Origin: Lophius americanus
Taxonomy: Eukaryota > Chordata > Actinopteri > Lophiiformes > Lophiidae
DNA length: 64,000 nt
Direction of reading: 5' to 3'
Assembly (NCBI GenBank): GCA_037951165.1
Contig: JBBDHG010000008.1
Span: 8,614,001 to 8,678,000, forward strand
Under the pieces are notes generated by a model that was given only the letters and a program-made list of their open reading frames with translations, searched no databases and was not told where the DNA came from. Shown here one piece after another: positions 10,617-20,510 of the stretch. The position numbers and the translations under genes were made by a program. Each line of letters opens with the position of its first letter. The first letter of the stretch is position 1.

Positions 10617-11640
10617 GCAGAGGTAGGAGCACGCAGGTGGCCTACATACAATACAGAAGATGCTGTCTTTAAGAGATTGGAGATTGCAAGGTGGTGACAG
10701 TGGAGAACATAGCCAGAAAGCATAGAATGGTAGTATGTAGAAATACACTGGTGGTACAGAAGACGAAACGTGCAAAGGTAGAGCAGAGGATCAAATGGTG
10801 GAAGCTGAGGAGGGACGGCTGCTGTTTAGAGTTGAAGCAGGCGCAGGGGAAAAGTGAAGAACTGCCAGATGACTGGGTAACTACGGAAAAAGTAATGAGG
10901 AAGCAGGTAGGAAGGTGCTTGGTATGTCATATGGGTGGTGGAAAAGAGATAAGGAGACTTTGTGGCAGAATTAGAATGTTCAAGAGAGTTAAATCTGGAA
11001 AAGGTTAGCAAAGAAGTGGTACACAAGAAATGAAAAAGCAGGCAGGAGTACAAAGAGACATGTCATAAGTGAAAGAGTGATGTGGCAAAGGCTATGTGAG
11101 AGGCCCATGATGATGTGAGTAATACCAGAGGTTGGACACTAAGGAATAAGAAAATGACTTGTATCGATCAGCGAGACAGAAGGATTGAGACAGGAAGGAT
11201 GCGCAGCAGGCTAGAGTGATTAAGGATAGGGATGGAAATGTATTAACAAGTGAGGAGATTGTGAGGGCAAGATGGAAGAATACTTCGAAGAACTGATGAA
11301 TGAAGGAACTATGAGATACAGAAGGCTAGAGTATGTGAGAATTATAACTCAGGAATTTCACAGGATCAGTGAGGATGAAGAGAGAGCAGCTTTGAAGAGA
11401 TTGAAGTATGGAAAGGTGGTTGGACCTGATGACATACAAGCAGATGTTTGAATGCCTTAAGAGAGAAGGGAGTGGAGTTTATAACTAGATCATTCAAACT
11501 CCAGGTGGGAGATGAAGAGGAAGTTTCTAGATTTGTTGAGAAAGGACATGCAGTTGGTGAGGAAGAGGACAAGTCAAGACGGAAATAGACGATCGGGTGT
11601 GTCAACCTCTAAAGGGAACAGCCAAAATAACAATAATACG
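10617..11640 (+). mobile_element. RTE-type LINE relic R1
   Basis: This is a non-LTR retrotransposon fragment whose product would be an AP-endonuclease plus reverse transcriptase. It starts at the end of the endonuclease (GGTAGGAGCACGCAGGTGGC region, RST-QV-YI motif) and runs through a 105-codon frame at 10691-11008 with RIKWWKL and LPDDWVTT, the linker typical of this fish family. It continues through broken frames to the start of the reverse-transcriptase domain (KYGKVVGPDDI near 11405). It then jumps to the 3' tip, including the terminal 'ctaaagggaacagcc' and an A-rich tail. The catalytic FADD region is absent. It is inactive and has the same family as R2, R3 and R4. Confidence 0.85.
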
Positions 11641-12169
11641 TTTGTTGTATTTTCTTTCACCCTGGGGAGGTCCTAAAGAGTTTCAGTTTTTTGCATCTAT
11701 GACGTAAGATACACAGTACACAGTACTTATATAGCGCTTATTCACATAAAACATTCATACAGGGATGACTGAGGCTGCCATGCAAGGTGCCACCTACTCA
11801 TCAGAAGCGGTAACCAGTCATGCCATCATGTACCCATCAATGTAACAGCCATGGGGAGCAGCTTAGAGTTTAGTATGTTGCTCAAGGAGACTTCGACATG
11901 TGGACTTTAAGGGCCTAGGAGATAAAAAACGAGCTTTAGATAAGTGGATGATCGATCCAACTGAGCCACCGTCATCACAAGTGACCATGATGTCACTAGG
12001 ATTTTGATGCCACTTTGCTGGGATTTGTTTCTTACCACATTACATAGCATCACCTAATTCCTTGACCAAGGAAAGCCACTCATAGGATTTGTAATCATGT
12101 GTTTATCATCAGTAATTCAGGAAGTATGAATGTCAATCAATTTATATTTTTATTCTCTCACTAATTACC
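11641..12169. other. spacer between two opposed RTE relics
   Basis: About 530 bp separates the facing 3' ends of R1 and R2. Half of it is the dispersed repeat listed next; the remainder shows nothing recognisable. Confidence 0.4.
11710..11978 (+). repeat. fish dispersed repeat ('acttatatagcgctt' type)
   Basis: Signatures in order are 'agtacttatatagcgctta', 'caaggtgccacctactcatc', 'ggagcagcttagagtttagt', 'tcaaggagacttcgacatg' and 'atcgatccaactgagccacc'. This series is common in teleost genomes. It carries no coding capacity here. I do not assign it to a named family. Confidence 0.6.
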
Positions 12170-14155
12170 TTTCATCTTCTTTTTTCAGCTGTTCCCTCTA
12201 AGGTTCACCACAGTGTATCATTGTTCACATATCCAAACCATCTCAATCTGGCCTATCTTACTTTGTCTCCGGGATGTCTAACCTGGGCTGTCCTTCTGAT
12301 GTGCTTGTTTGTTATCCTGTCCATCCTCGTCACTCCCAAAGAAAATCTTATCATCTTCAACTCTGCCACCTCCAGGTCTGCCCCCAGTGTTTTGGTCAGT
12401 GCCATCGTCTCCAAGCCATAGAGAACGGCTGGTTTTACTACTATCTGGTAAGCCCTTGCCTTCACTCTTCTCCAACCACTCCATCCACACTGCCTGCACT
12501 CGCTTCTTCATCTGTTTTCCACACAGATGAACAGTTGACCACAAGAACTTAAACTTTCAGACCTTCTGCACTGCTACTCTTTGCTTGTTCACTGTTCCAG
12601 CTGTCTCCCCATCATTCACACAAATGTATTCTGTCTTGCAGTGACTGATCATTCCTCTTCTCTCCAGCACATACCTCCACCTCTCCAGGTTTTTATCCAG
12701 CTGTTCCATGCTTTCACTACAGATCACAATGTCATCCGCGAACAGAGCCAACGGAGACTCCTGTCTGACCTCAACTGTCAGCCTGTCCATCACCATAGCA
12801 AACAAGAAGGGGCTCAGAGCCGATCTTTGAAGCAGTCCCACCTCCACTTTAAACCATCTGTGACTCCTACTGCACATCTCCCGGCTGTCATACTGCTCTC
12901 ATACATATCCTGCAAAACTCTAACATACTTATCTGACACTCTGGACTTACTCATGCAATACCACAATTCCCCCCTTGGCATTCGGTCGTATGCATTTCTA
13001 TATATCCACAAATATACAATGATACTCCTTCTGGCCTTCTCTTTACTTCTCCATCAGCACTCTTAAATAAGACATTGTATCTGTGGTGCTCTTTCTTGGC
13101 ATGAAACCATATTCCTGCTCACAAATTGCCACCACTTTTCTAATCCCGCCTTTCCATTCTTCAGTCTCCTCAAAGCTGCTCTCACTTCAACATTACGGAT
13201 CCTTGGGACTTCTTGATTTACAGGTCTTCGGCCGTTCTCTCTCCCTAATTTTTTTCCTTCATCAGTTCTCCAAAGTATTCTTTCCATCTTACCCTCACAC
13301 TCTCCTCACTTGTAAGCACATATACATCTCCATCCTTAATCACCCTAACCTGCTGCACATCCTTGCCATCACGATCTCTCTGCCTCGCCAATGGGTACAA
13401 GTCCTTTTCACTTTCCATAGTGTCCAATCTCTTATACAACTCACCAGAGGCCTCTTGTTTAAACTTTGCCACTTCACTCTTTGCCTTATGTTGCATCTCC
13501 ATGTACTGCTACCTCCGTTATTCCATCTCTATTGCTATCCCATTTCTTCTTTGCTAACCTTTTCCTGCTTATACACTCTAGAACCTCCTCATTCCACCAC
13601 AAAGTCTCCTTATTATCTTTCCTCTGCCCAGATGAGACACAAAAGCACCTTCCGACCTGTCTCCTTTATCACATGTGCTGTGGTTGCCCAGTTTCTGGCA
13701 GTTCTTCACTACCGCTGAGAACCTGTCACAACCACTCCCTGAAGTTTCCAGACCAGCCTTTCTTCTTCAACTTCCACCATTTGATCTTCTGCTCTACCAC
13801 TAGTGTGTTCCTACATACTACCATTTTATGCTGTGTGGCTTCGTTCTCCCCTGTCACCTCTTGCAGTCTCAGCTCTCTTTCAGGTTGAATCTTCTGTAGA
13901 GGATGTAGTCTAGCTGCATGCTCCTACCTCTGCTCTTATATGTCACCCCATGCTGCTCCATTTTCTTGAATTACGTGTTCACCACAGCTATTTCAATTAT
14001 TTTTGCATAATCTACCACCATCTGTCCTTCCATGTTCCGGTCCTTAACACCAAACTTGCCCATCACCTCTGCATTTCCTCTTTTTCCTTCTCTTAAATCA
14101 CCATTGAAGTCTGCCCCAATCAATACTCTCTCACCACTGGTGACCCCTTAGTGGC
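12170..14155 (-). mobile_element. RTE-type LINE relic R2, longest copy
   Basis: Read on the minus strand, it begins in the AP-endonuclease domain near 14155 (GERVLIGADFNGD, then VVDYAK and QLDYILYRR). It passes the linker (KREVAKFKQ-like, RLDTMESEKDLYPLARQRDR) and the start of reverse transcriptase (ALRRLKNGKA). It then skips about 70 codons and resumes at EYGFMPRKSTTD, YDRMPRGELWYC and LLQRSALSPFLFAMVMDRLT. The catalytic FADD is intact at 12731-12742 (FADDIVICSES), and the C-terminal part carries MYGLETMA-like and RFSLGVTRMDRI motifs. A second deletion removes most of the tail before the terminal 'gggaacagc' and an A/G-rich 3' end. Several frameshifts and stops make it inactive. The 211-codon frame on the plus strand here is only its antisense shadow. 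Confidence 0.92.
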
Positions 14156-14984
14156 CCGGTTAACCCCTCACTGAGCGCTGTGATAGCACAGCATTATGAG
14201 ATATTAACTCCAAGCCTTTCATTTTGTGTGATTACAGACTGAAAGCTACAGTGAAGCTCTGATATCTGATCTGTTTTTGAAAAAACTCAACAGGAATGAC
14301 TCAACAGCCTTCTTTCACATTAGTCCCTGATTTACTCAGCCATGCTTTGCTTTGTTTACTCAATTTTTCTCCCTGTTGTGTTTTAATTTGTGTTTTGTAT
14401 TTAATTACAGCTGTTGAAAGATATAAATGATGACCAAAGATGTATTAACCTACTGGGGGCCCTGAGGCAAAAACAAGCTGTGAGCCTCTACTGACCCTCT
14501 GTTTAAGAATACTCACTATGTACATTTTGATACAAGGCACTTACACAACGATGACTATAATGCATGTTCTTATAATAATTGGACATGTTCCAAATCAGAT
14601 TTGCATTAATTAGAAAAGCAGAAAACCAAATGAAAGAGTGAAGATTGCCATCGCTAAAGTGTCCTCCTGCTGGCTAATCTTACTGCTAATTCAGAATTGA
14701 TTATGACAATATCAGGCAGTTCTACTAGTTGTATTATTACATAGGAAAGGTAGAATTGTGACTGGTAGTTTTATTCAAAGCCGTATTAGTAAAGTTGGTG
14801 TATGAGTAGCATAATTTATCTTATCTAAATATTTGTAATATTTATGTCCTTATATGACACAACAAAATATAGGTTTGTAGTCCCGTTCATGCTACACAGA
14901 TAAAACTTATATTTGGAATAAAAATGTATGGGAAAAAAATCTATAGAAATAAATAATAAAGCAACAGTTATTAAAATATAAATA
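14156..14984. other. unassigned DNA
   Basis: No gene or repeat is recognised. The part at about 14170-14420 looks unique. The part around 14450-14500 ('gggggccctgaggcaaaaac') has the feel of a fish DNA-transposon end but is too short to assign. Confidence 0.3.
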
Positions 14985-15500
14985 CACCAGTTAGTCAAAA
15001 CTTGTACCCACTGAAAGGCAAAGTTAATACCATTGATTATCTCTTTGGCATGGGCCAAATTGTAATGGCTCCACAACTGGGTCAGGGTCTGAGGATCCCT
15101 AAAACAGCACGTCTTGTTGAATATAATATGGTCCGCAGTGGTTAATACTTATCAAAAACTGATGACAGAGAATTGGGCGTCAAAGGCTAAATGATGCAAT
15201 TTGGGAGCAAAGCTAAGGTCTTTCACAGTGTATCACATTTTGCTGATAATGGGGGCTGTGTTGTCACATACTGGCTGAGTGTCCATGCTGACCGCTGACC
15301 ACTACAGAAAGTGTCTACGATGTGTACATAGGCAACAGAACGGTACCACTGAGCAATGGGAAAAGGTGGACTGATTATTCATGGATGACATGGATGCCAC
15401 CAAGATGCACTATGGGGTGGAGGTTGACTACGGAAGTGCAGTACATTTTACAATGTTCTGCTTGGAAAACTTAGTTCCTACCATTCATGTGGTTGCGCCC
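14985..15500 (+). mobile_element. Tc1-like element T3a, left part
   Basis: This belongs to a very common fish Tc1/mariner family whose ends resemble 'ctgacaggtgaagtgaataa'. Here the left end is 'cccactgaaaggcaaagtta' with 'ccattgattatctct'. The coding region then follows on the plus strand: 'gggccaaattgtaatggc', 'caactgggtcagggtctgag', 'ttttgctgataatg', 'gagcaatgggaaaaggtgga' and 'caatgttctgcttggaaaac', ending near 'ccattcatgtgg'. Frames are broken. The next block of the same transposase reappears about 1.9 kb away at 17388, so the element has been split by later insertions. Confidence 0.85.
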
Positions 15501-15530
15501 GCCTCACCTACAGTGATGTCCCTACTTTTG

Positions 15531-15830
15531 TTTTATTTTTATTTAACATTTATTTAGACCAGGAAATATCTCATTGAGATCAAACATCTCTTTTGCAAAG
15601 ATGACCTGCCAAAGAAGGCAGCAGCACACATAATAATTTACACATAAAAAAAGTGCAATGTACGAATACAATAAATACGGGTACAGATAATGATAAAAAG
15701 TACACAGTGCTATCACAATGTAAACTTTATGGCGTGATATTAAAATCATGTTAAAAAACTAAATAAGTTCAACAACACTATCCAGTTGTCTCACATTCAA
15801 GATCCTTCAAAATATCAGAAAAATCACAAC
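15531..15830 (-). mobile_element. Rex1-like LINE, C-terminal end and 3' UTR (part 2)
   Basis: On the minus strand a decayed C-terminus (residues like F-x-D-I-LKDLE) is followed by a 3' UTR ending 'tttgatctcaatgagatatt' and 'tcctggtctaaataaatgtt', the typical end of Rex1/Babar-like fish LINEs. The upstream coding part is found beyond repeat X copy D, so this LINE was split by that repeat. The same type of 3' end occurs at 36 kb on the other strand. Confidence 0.65.
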
Positions 15831-16797
15831 TGTATATCCCCAGAAAGCCCCAATCCCCCGTGTTGAATAAGCAACTTCCCTGATTGAATTCTTCAAATTA
15901 AATGTTAAATAATGTCAGAAACAAGGTGTTTTTGTTAAAAAAAAAATTTCCCGTTGTGAGTAAAATGTGAATTTTAGAGTACAGTATGATATACTAGATA
16001 GATCTCCTTGAGTCCATTAATATACACCAGAAGTTGGACAAAAACATTTGGCTATGGTTAACCTCCTGTCTTCACCAGGGGGAGCATAAAAAAAGCTCCC
16101 CCTGGTGAAATATCATATATACATCTCATTAAATCCATCCATATCCACCAAATTTGGACAAATGGGACCAACCATTGAAAAATAACGGTCATAAAACATT
16201 TCAAATAAAAAACTTCCCCTAGTGTCAAAAATATAAAAGCGACCGTTCTAAAATCAATCAAGTTCTTATGGTCGTATAAAATTGGACAATAATACATGAT
16301 TTTCTTTTGAGTTTTTTTGGAGAACAGTCTTTCCATAAGAAATATCCCTTTAGTGAATTAAATCTGAACTAGTAGATTAAAATACATATTTACAAGATGT
16401 ATATACAAGACTCCTTGAGTCATTGTCATTGATTCATATGCAATAAATTTGGACTAAATAGGGCCAAAGGTTATGATGTTCTGTTCGGAAAATTGTGTTG
16501 TTCATAAAGAGCGCCCCCCAGTGAGTAAATAATGAATATTAGAGTAAATAACAATGTATACAAGATAGATCTTCTTGAGTCCATTCATATGCACCAAATT
16601 TGGAGGAAAATCTGAAAAAACAGTTGAGAAATTATGGCCTGACAATTTTGGAGGGAAATCTCTCCCAAGTGTTAGAAAGTAACAATCAAACTTCCCCCAA
16701 AACATTCCAGTTCTTCCTCGCAAAACGGTCTATAAAGGTAATTCTGTCTATAAAGGACAATTCTGTAATATCCCAGGCTTTTCGGGGAAATCATTAG
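15812..16797 (+). repeat. repeat X, copy D
   Basis: The start is 'tatatccccagaaagcccca', followed by 'attgaattcttcaaattaaa'. Core modules (caccaaatttggaca and variants) begin at 16025, 16146, 16441 and 16592. Intervening 'aaagctccccctggtg' and 'gtgagtaaa' blocks are present, and the end is 'tgtaatatcccaggcttttc' plus 'gggg'. It lies inside a minus-strand Rex1-like LINE. A local inverted pair, 'ccaggggga' / 'tccccctgg', sits at 16076-16104. Confidence 0.75.
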
Positions 16798-16804
16798 ATC
16801 TGGA

Positions 16805-17060
16805 AGCTTAATGTTCTTTTGATGTCCATTTCAGGATGTAGGAGCAGCCTTTAAATGACCTTCTCTCTTATTCAATGTGAGCACGGGAACAGTAAAGCGG
16901 TAGATATTTTGTGAATGTAGTTCATAAGGATTTTGGCTTCGAAGTAAATAAGTACTCAGGTAAGAGGCGACCAACCCAAGAAGAGTTTTATAGATAAACA
17001 GCCAGTGCGTACGCCTGTGTGTGTCTAAAGACGACCAGTCAACTGTCACATATAAAATGC
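16805..17060 (-). mobile_element. Rex1-like LINE, C-terminal coding part (part 1)
   Basis: The 72-codon minus-strand frame at 16831-17049 has the pattern of the C-terminal region of Rex1-like reverse transcriptases: DWSSLDTHRR, then LFIYKTLLGLVASYLSTYL, then IYRFTVPV, ending near LKAAPTS where the family continues with WN and LQ. The continuation is interrupted by repeat X copy D and resumes at 15830. The catalytic domain is not present. The family name rests on the motif order only. Confidence 0.65.
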
Positions 17061-17384
17061 AATTGTGCTAAAGTCGTTTGCATCCAATGACATATCTTAA
17101 GACACAGAAATGGATAGTATCCAGAGACCGCAAACATTGAGCAGAAGCATCCATATATCTCACTATTGTCTAACAGAGAGAGTTAGTTGATAATAAACAG
17201 ACAGACAGAAAGTTGACAAAACAAGATATATTCTTGCTCTGAAAGAAAAGCAGGATTTAATCCCCTAGTAGAAGCCTTGTTTAAACTTGAGCTCGGAAAC
17301 AAGATTGGCCAAATGGTATTTAAAAGTTTTATATAAGTGTCGGTATTTAAATGAAATTGTCCTTTTCAGCACAAAAATGAACCG
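17061..17384. other. unassigned, probably part of the inserted block
   Basis: It lies between the Rex1-like LINE and the resumption of T3a, so it should belong to the insertion. 'gacagacagacagaaag' near 17197 is a short tandem run. The phrase 'cttgtttaaacttgagctcg' resembles repeats seen in other fish, but I cannot name the family. Confidence 0.35.
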
Positions 17385-17490
17385 TGCCACACTGCAAAAA
17401 TGGTTCAATGATGGTTTGAGGACCACAACATCTTCAAGGTGTTGACTTGACTTAATTTCAAAATCCCCCCAATATCCCATTGTGATATGG
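17385..17490 (+). mobile_element. Tc1-like element T3a, right part
   Basis: The sequence 'gccacactgcaaaaatggtt' followed by 'ggtttgaggaccacaacatc' and 'aaggtgttgacttgac' matches the transposase region just before the last catalytic motif of the T3 family. In an intact element this lies a few hundred bases downstream of the point where the left part stops at 15500. The rest of the 3' half is not recognisable. Confidence 0.75.
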
Positions 17491-17559
17491 TTCTGTTAAC
17501 TTGATCAATCTTTCACCATCAGCAATTTGCAGCTGCTTTTAAAGCAGCAGGCGTTTGAA

Positions 17560-18160
17560 TCAGCACCTTTGTTCTCTTCTCTGCTAAAGAACAATCTATT
17601 GTGCCCTCCAGGTTAGGGGTGAGTTGCTGTATCAAGAAAAGTAGTAGACAGCACTCTGATGTTTTGTTCATCAGTGAAGGGAAAATGGAGTAGGAGCTGG
17701 ACATACAGTTTGGATTGGCATCAGAAGTATTATGTTGTATCAGGACTTAAGCAAGAAGGAAGATTTCTCATTAGATCTTTGTTGCAACCCTAATCTATGG
17801 CCATGACCTCTGTGTAGTGACCGAAAGCATGAGATCAACGATAGGAGTGGTTGTCTCTTCCATATAGTGGCTAAACTCAGCTTCAGTGATAGAGTGAGGA
17901 GATCAGACATCAAGACAGAGCTCGGAGTAGAGCCACTTGTCTTTCACGTCAAAGGGGGATAGTTGAGGTTATTAGGGAATCAGGTTAGAATACGCCCTGG
18001 GTCCTGCCTCCAAATGTTTCCTTCCAGAATCTAGGGTAGACCAAGATTGTAAGACTGTATGTATTGCCTACTCCTTCTGGACTGGGTACACCTCAGGATC
18101 CCCCAAGAGGATCTGCTGTTTAGCCCACTGCCAGAACAACATAACCCCAACAGGCAGAAA
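17560..18160 (+). mobile_element. Rex3/RTE-type LINE 3' end
   Basis: This is the C-terminal reverse-transcriptase region of a Rex3-like (RTE clade) element on the plus strand. Blocks in order are 'ggggtgagttgctgtatcaa', 'catcagtgaagggaaaatgg', 'ctatggccatgacctctg', 'tgtagtgaccgaaagcatga', 'gatagagtgaggagatcaga', 'agagctcggagtagagccac', 'caggttagaatacgccctgg' and 'ctcaggatcccccaagagg'. Frames are broken. It ends directly in the TGGA array, which agrees with the GATG-repeat 3' tail known for Rex3. Two further pieces of this family lie near 33.2 kb and 54.9 kb. Confidence 0.88.
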
Positions 18161-18250
18161 TGGATGGATGGATGGATGGATGGATGGATGGATGGATGGA
18201 TGGATGGATGGATGGATGGATGGATGGATGGATGGATGGATGGATGGATG
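18161..18250 (+). repeat. perfect (TGGA)n tail
   Basis: The array is 90 bp of uninterrupted TGGA, 22.5 units, at the 3' end of the Rex3-like LINE. Perfect purity next to a heavily mutated LINE means the array has been renewed by slippage. Open frames through it are periodicity artefacts. Confidence 0.98.
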
Positions 18251-20034
18251 AAGTGCATCAGTATTATCTGTCCACGATAATTGAATCAGAAAGATAATTT
18301 AAGGCACACTTTAAACACACAGTTGACTCACAGTTGAGTTTGCAAGTAATCAAATAAATTCAATCATCTTAATGGAAATTACTTTTCTCTCCACTTTTTA
18401 TTTTAAATTTTCAAATAAAATGGTGATACACTAGACTACTTATACCATTAACAAGTTCGAAATATAAAATAAAAGACAGTTATGATAAAAGAAATACAAA
18501 TATAAAGAAAGTTAACAAAAAAAAGAATAAGAAATATATCAGTAGCAGCAACTGGTTGAGTCAAATAAATATGATCTAGATGAATCATTTTACTATGTTT
18601 GATACCACAATTTTCACAACTCTCGACCACTCCACGAAAAATACATTTTGAAATAAAGTCACCACGTAGGATGAGTTAATACATACACACACAAAAAAAA
18701 ACATGTTTGCTATAAGAAAAAAGATAAAAGCCAGCCTATGAAAATAGGCTTAGGAAGAGATAATAACCGTCACCCCTATTAGATTCCCTCTCTTTCTCAT
18801 ATGCCTACTGCTGCAGTGGAGATGAAGTGTTTCTCTTGTTTTAATTATGCAGAGGAGGCTGCAGAGCAGGACAGGACATGTTTCAGTGTCGTCGCCAATT
18901 AAACAGCGTCACCCAGTCAGGAGGGTGGTAGCAACGAAGAGGAGGAGTACCGTATAAGAGTGTTAAAGGAAATGACAGAGAGGGGGCGTGAAAAATGAAA
19001 TGAATTGGATGCATGGGAGATCTCTTCTTATTTACCACACAAGTGGAGAGGCTTCTTGTATAAAGACACGCAGTCTGAATTCTCACTTCAGTGTCCTGAC
19101 GACAGTAGCAGTAACAGAAGTCGCAGTTGTTGCAGCAAAAACTGGATATTGAAATGCTTGGTTATACTGTAGGGCCTCGTGGCTTTTTTCCAGAGAGACA
19201 TAATAATAGCATTATAAAATAACAACATTATTAAGTATATTGTATGGCACTTGAAGAAGGACCCACACTGGAGGTTGACCATAACATTGCTTTGAACTTT
19301 TCTGGTGTTTTGCATGTCTACTTACATTTAAATCCAAAAAGCACACAGCAACACACAGTTTGAGTCAGGGGAGTGTTCCTATTTTTGTACTTTTTGATTT
19401 TCCCTCTATTATATATACTATATCTGGACTAAGTTGAACCTTTTGCTTTTTCCCAAATTGCTCTCTGTCATTAAACATTGACCTTATGGAGAAGTTTGCT
19501 TTTGGTTATCCAGGTCATCAGAAGAATACACCGAAAGTCTCCCATATTTAACATGAGTTTAACATGAACACGGCCAACCGAAAATGTGGAATGTCGCAGA
19601 AAGAGTTGAATTATTCTGAGCATGTCCAAGGTTTTGTAATTTTATTTCTTCAGGTTCTCCTAGCTGAAAGTAAGGATATGAAGTGATTTTTTTTTTAAAC
19701 CCCATTTTCATACCGGAGCTTGTATATATGTTAAATTAGGACAATGACCTGACATGACCAATATTTTTAAAACTATAAAATCCTTACATTTGTAAAAAAA
19801 AACAACAGAAAGTACCTCTCCAGCATATGGTTGATTTGTAAAAGAAAAAAATTTAACAATTTTTTACTTATGCCCGGAAATAAATTTATAAATAATAAAC
19901 TAATAAATAAACTAAGATCAACATCTATATAACCTAAATTTACATATATATATATTATCGTCAATGCATTCTAGTATCCAGTTCATTACCTCATTGTGAT
20001 TTAAATGTTCATGAACACATGGAAGCTGGATTAT
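18251..20034. other. unassigned AT-rich DNA
   Basis: No gene or transposon is recognised. The part near 18780-19090 is less AT-rich and looks unique. A TA run lies near 19943. Confidence 0.3.
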
Positions 20035-20510
20035 TGTCTTCCCAGTTTGGACAATCCATGGAGCATATGTGGTAGCATCACCGTAGTTGTAGCAGTAGTA
20101 TCACCAATACCAGCAAATTGGGCAACCCTCCCAGAGCCTCAGACCCCTTTATTAGCCACAAAAGCCCCTTAAGTATTGTGATTCCACTCCTGTGGTGGTT
20201 TGTTTGACCACAAACTTAATTTTAGAGATGTATTCCTCTAAATTGTCAGCTGAAATAATTAGGTAATCATTTATTTTAAAGTAATTCTCCCTTCTCATAT
20301 TCAAAAAAATCGCATCCAAATTAGGGGGAGCCAACAGTGGTGCAGAGCTAATTATGCTCTAAGGGCCCCTTGTGGGCTATACAAGCCATAGTGGCGGGAG
20401 CACTCTCAGTAGCAGTAGTGTTGAGTTGTGGCAGGCGTAAATGGAGTAACGATAGTGGTAGTAGCTGCAGTAACAGTGAAAGTAGTAATGAGAGGAAAAT
20501 GAACCAAATG
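20035..20510. repeat. degenerate GTAGTA-type repeat patches
   Basis: Imperfect GTA/GCA/GTAG trinucleotide-like runs occur at about 20070-20110 and 20400-20490. Between them, 'cccctttattagccacaaaa' plus 'gccccttaagtattgtgatt' and 'taagggccccttgtgggct' look like ends of an unidentified fish DNA transposon. The reading frames here are not credible. Confidence 0.35.

Noticed and set aside
12581..13066. 161-codon plus-strand open frame
   Set aside because: Antisense shadow of the R2 segment that carries FADD and GELWYC motifs on the minus strand.
13083..13718. 211-codon plus-strand open frame, the longest in the window
   Set aside because: It is the antisense of the RTE LINE R2, whose minus-strand frames show clear reverse-transcriptase motifs.
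18031..18280. Open frames with poly-(HPSI) and poly-(MDGW) products
   Set aside because: They are translations of the TGGA microsatellite at the end of a LINE.
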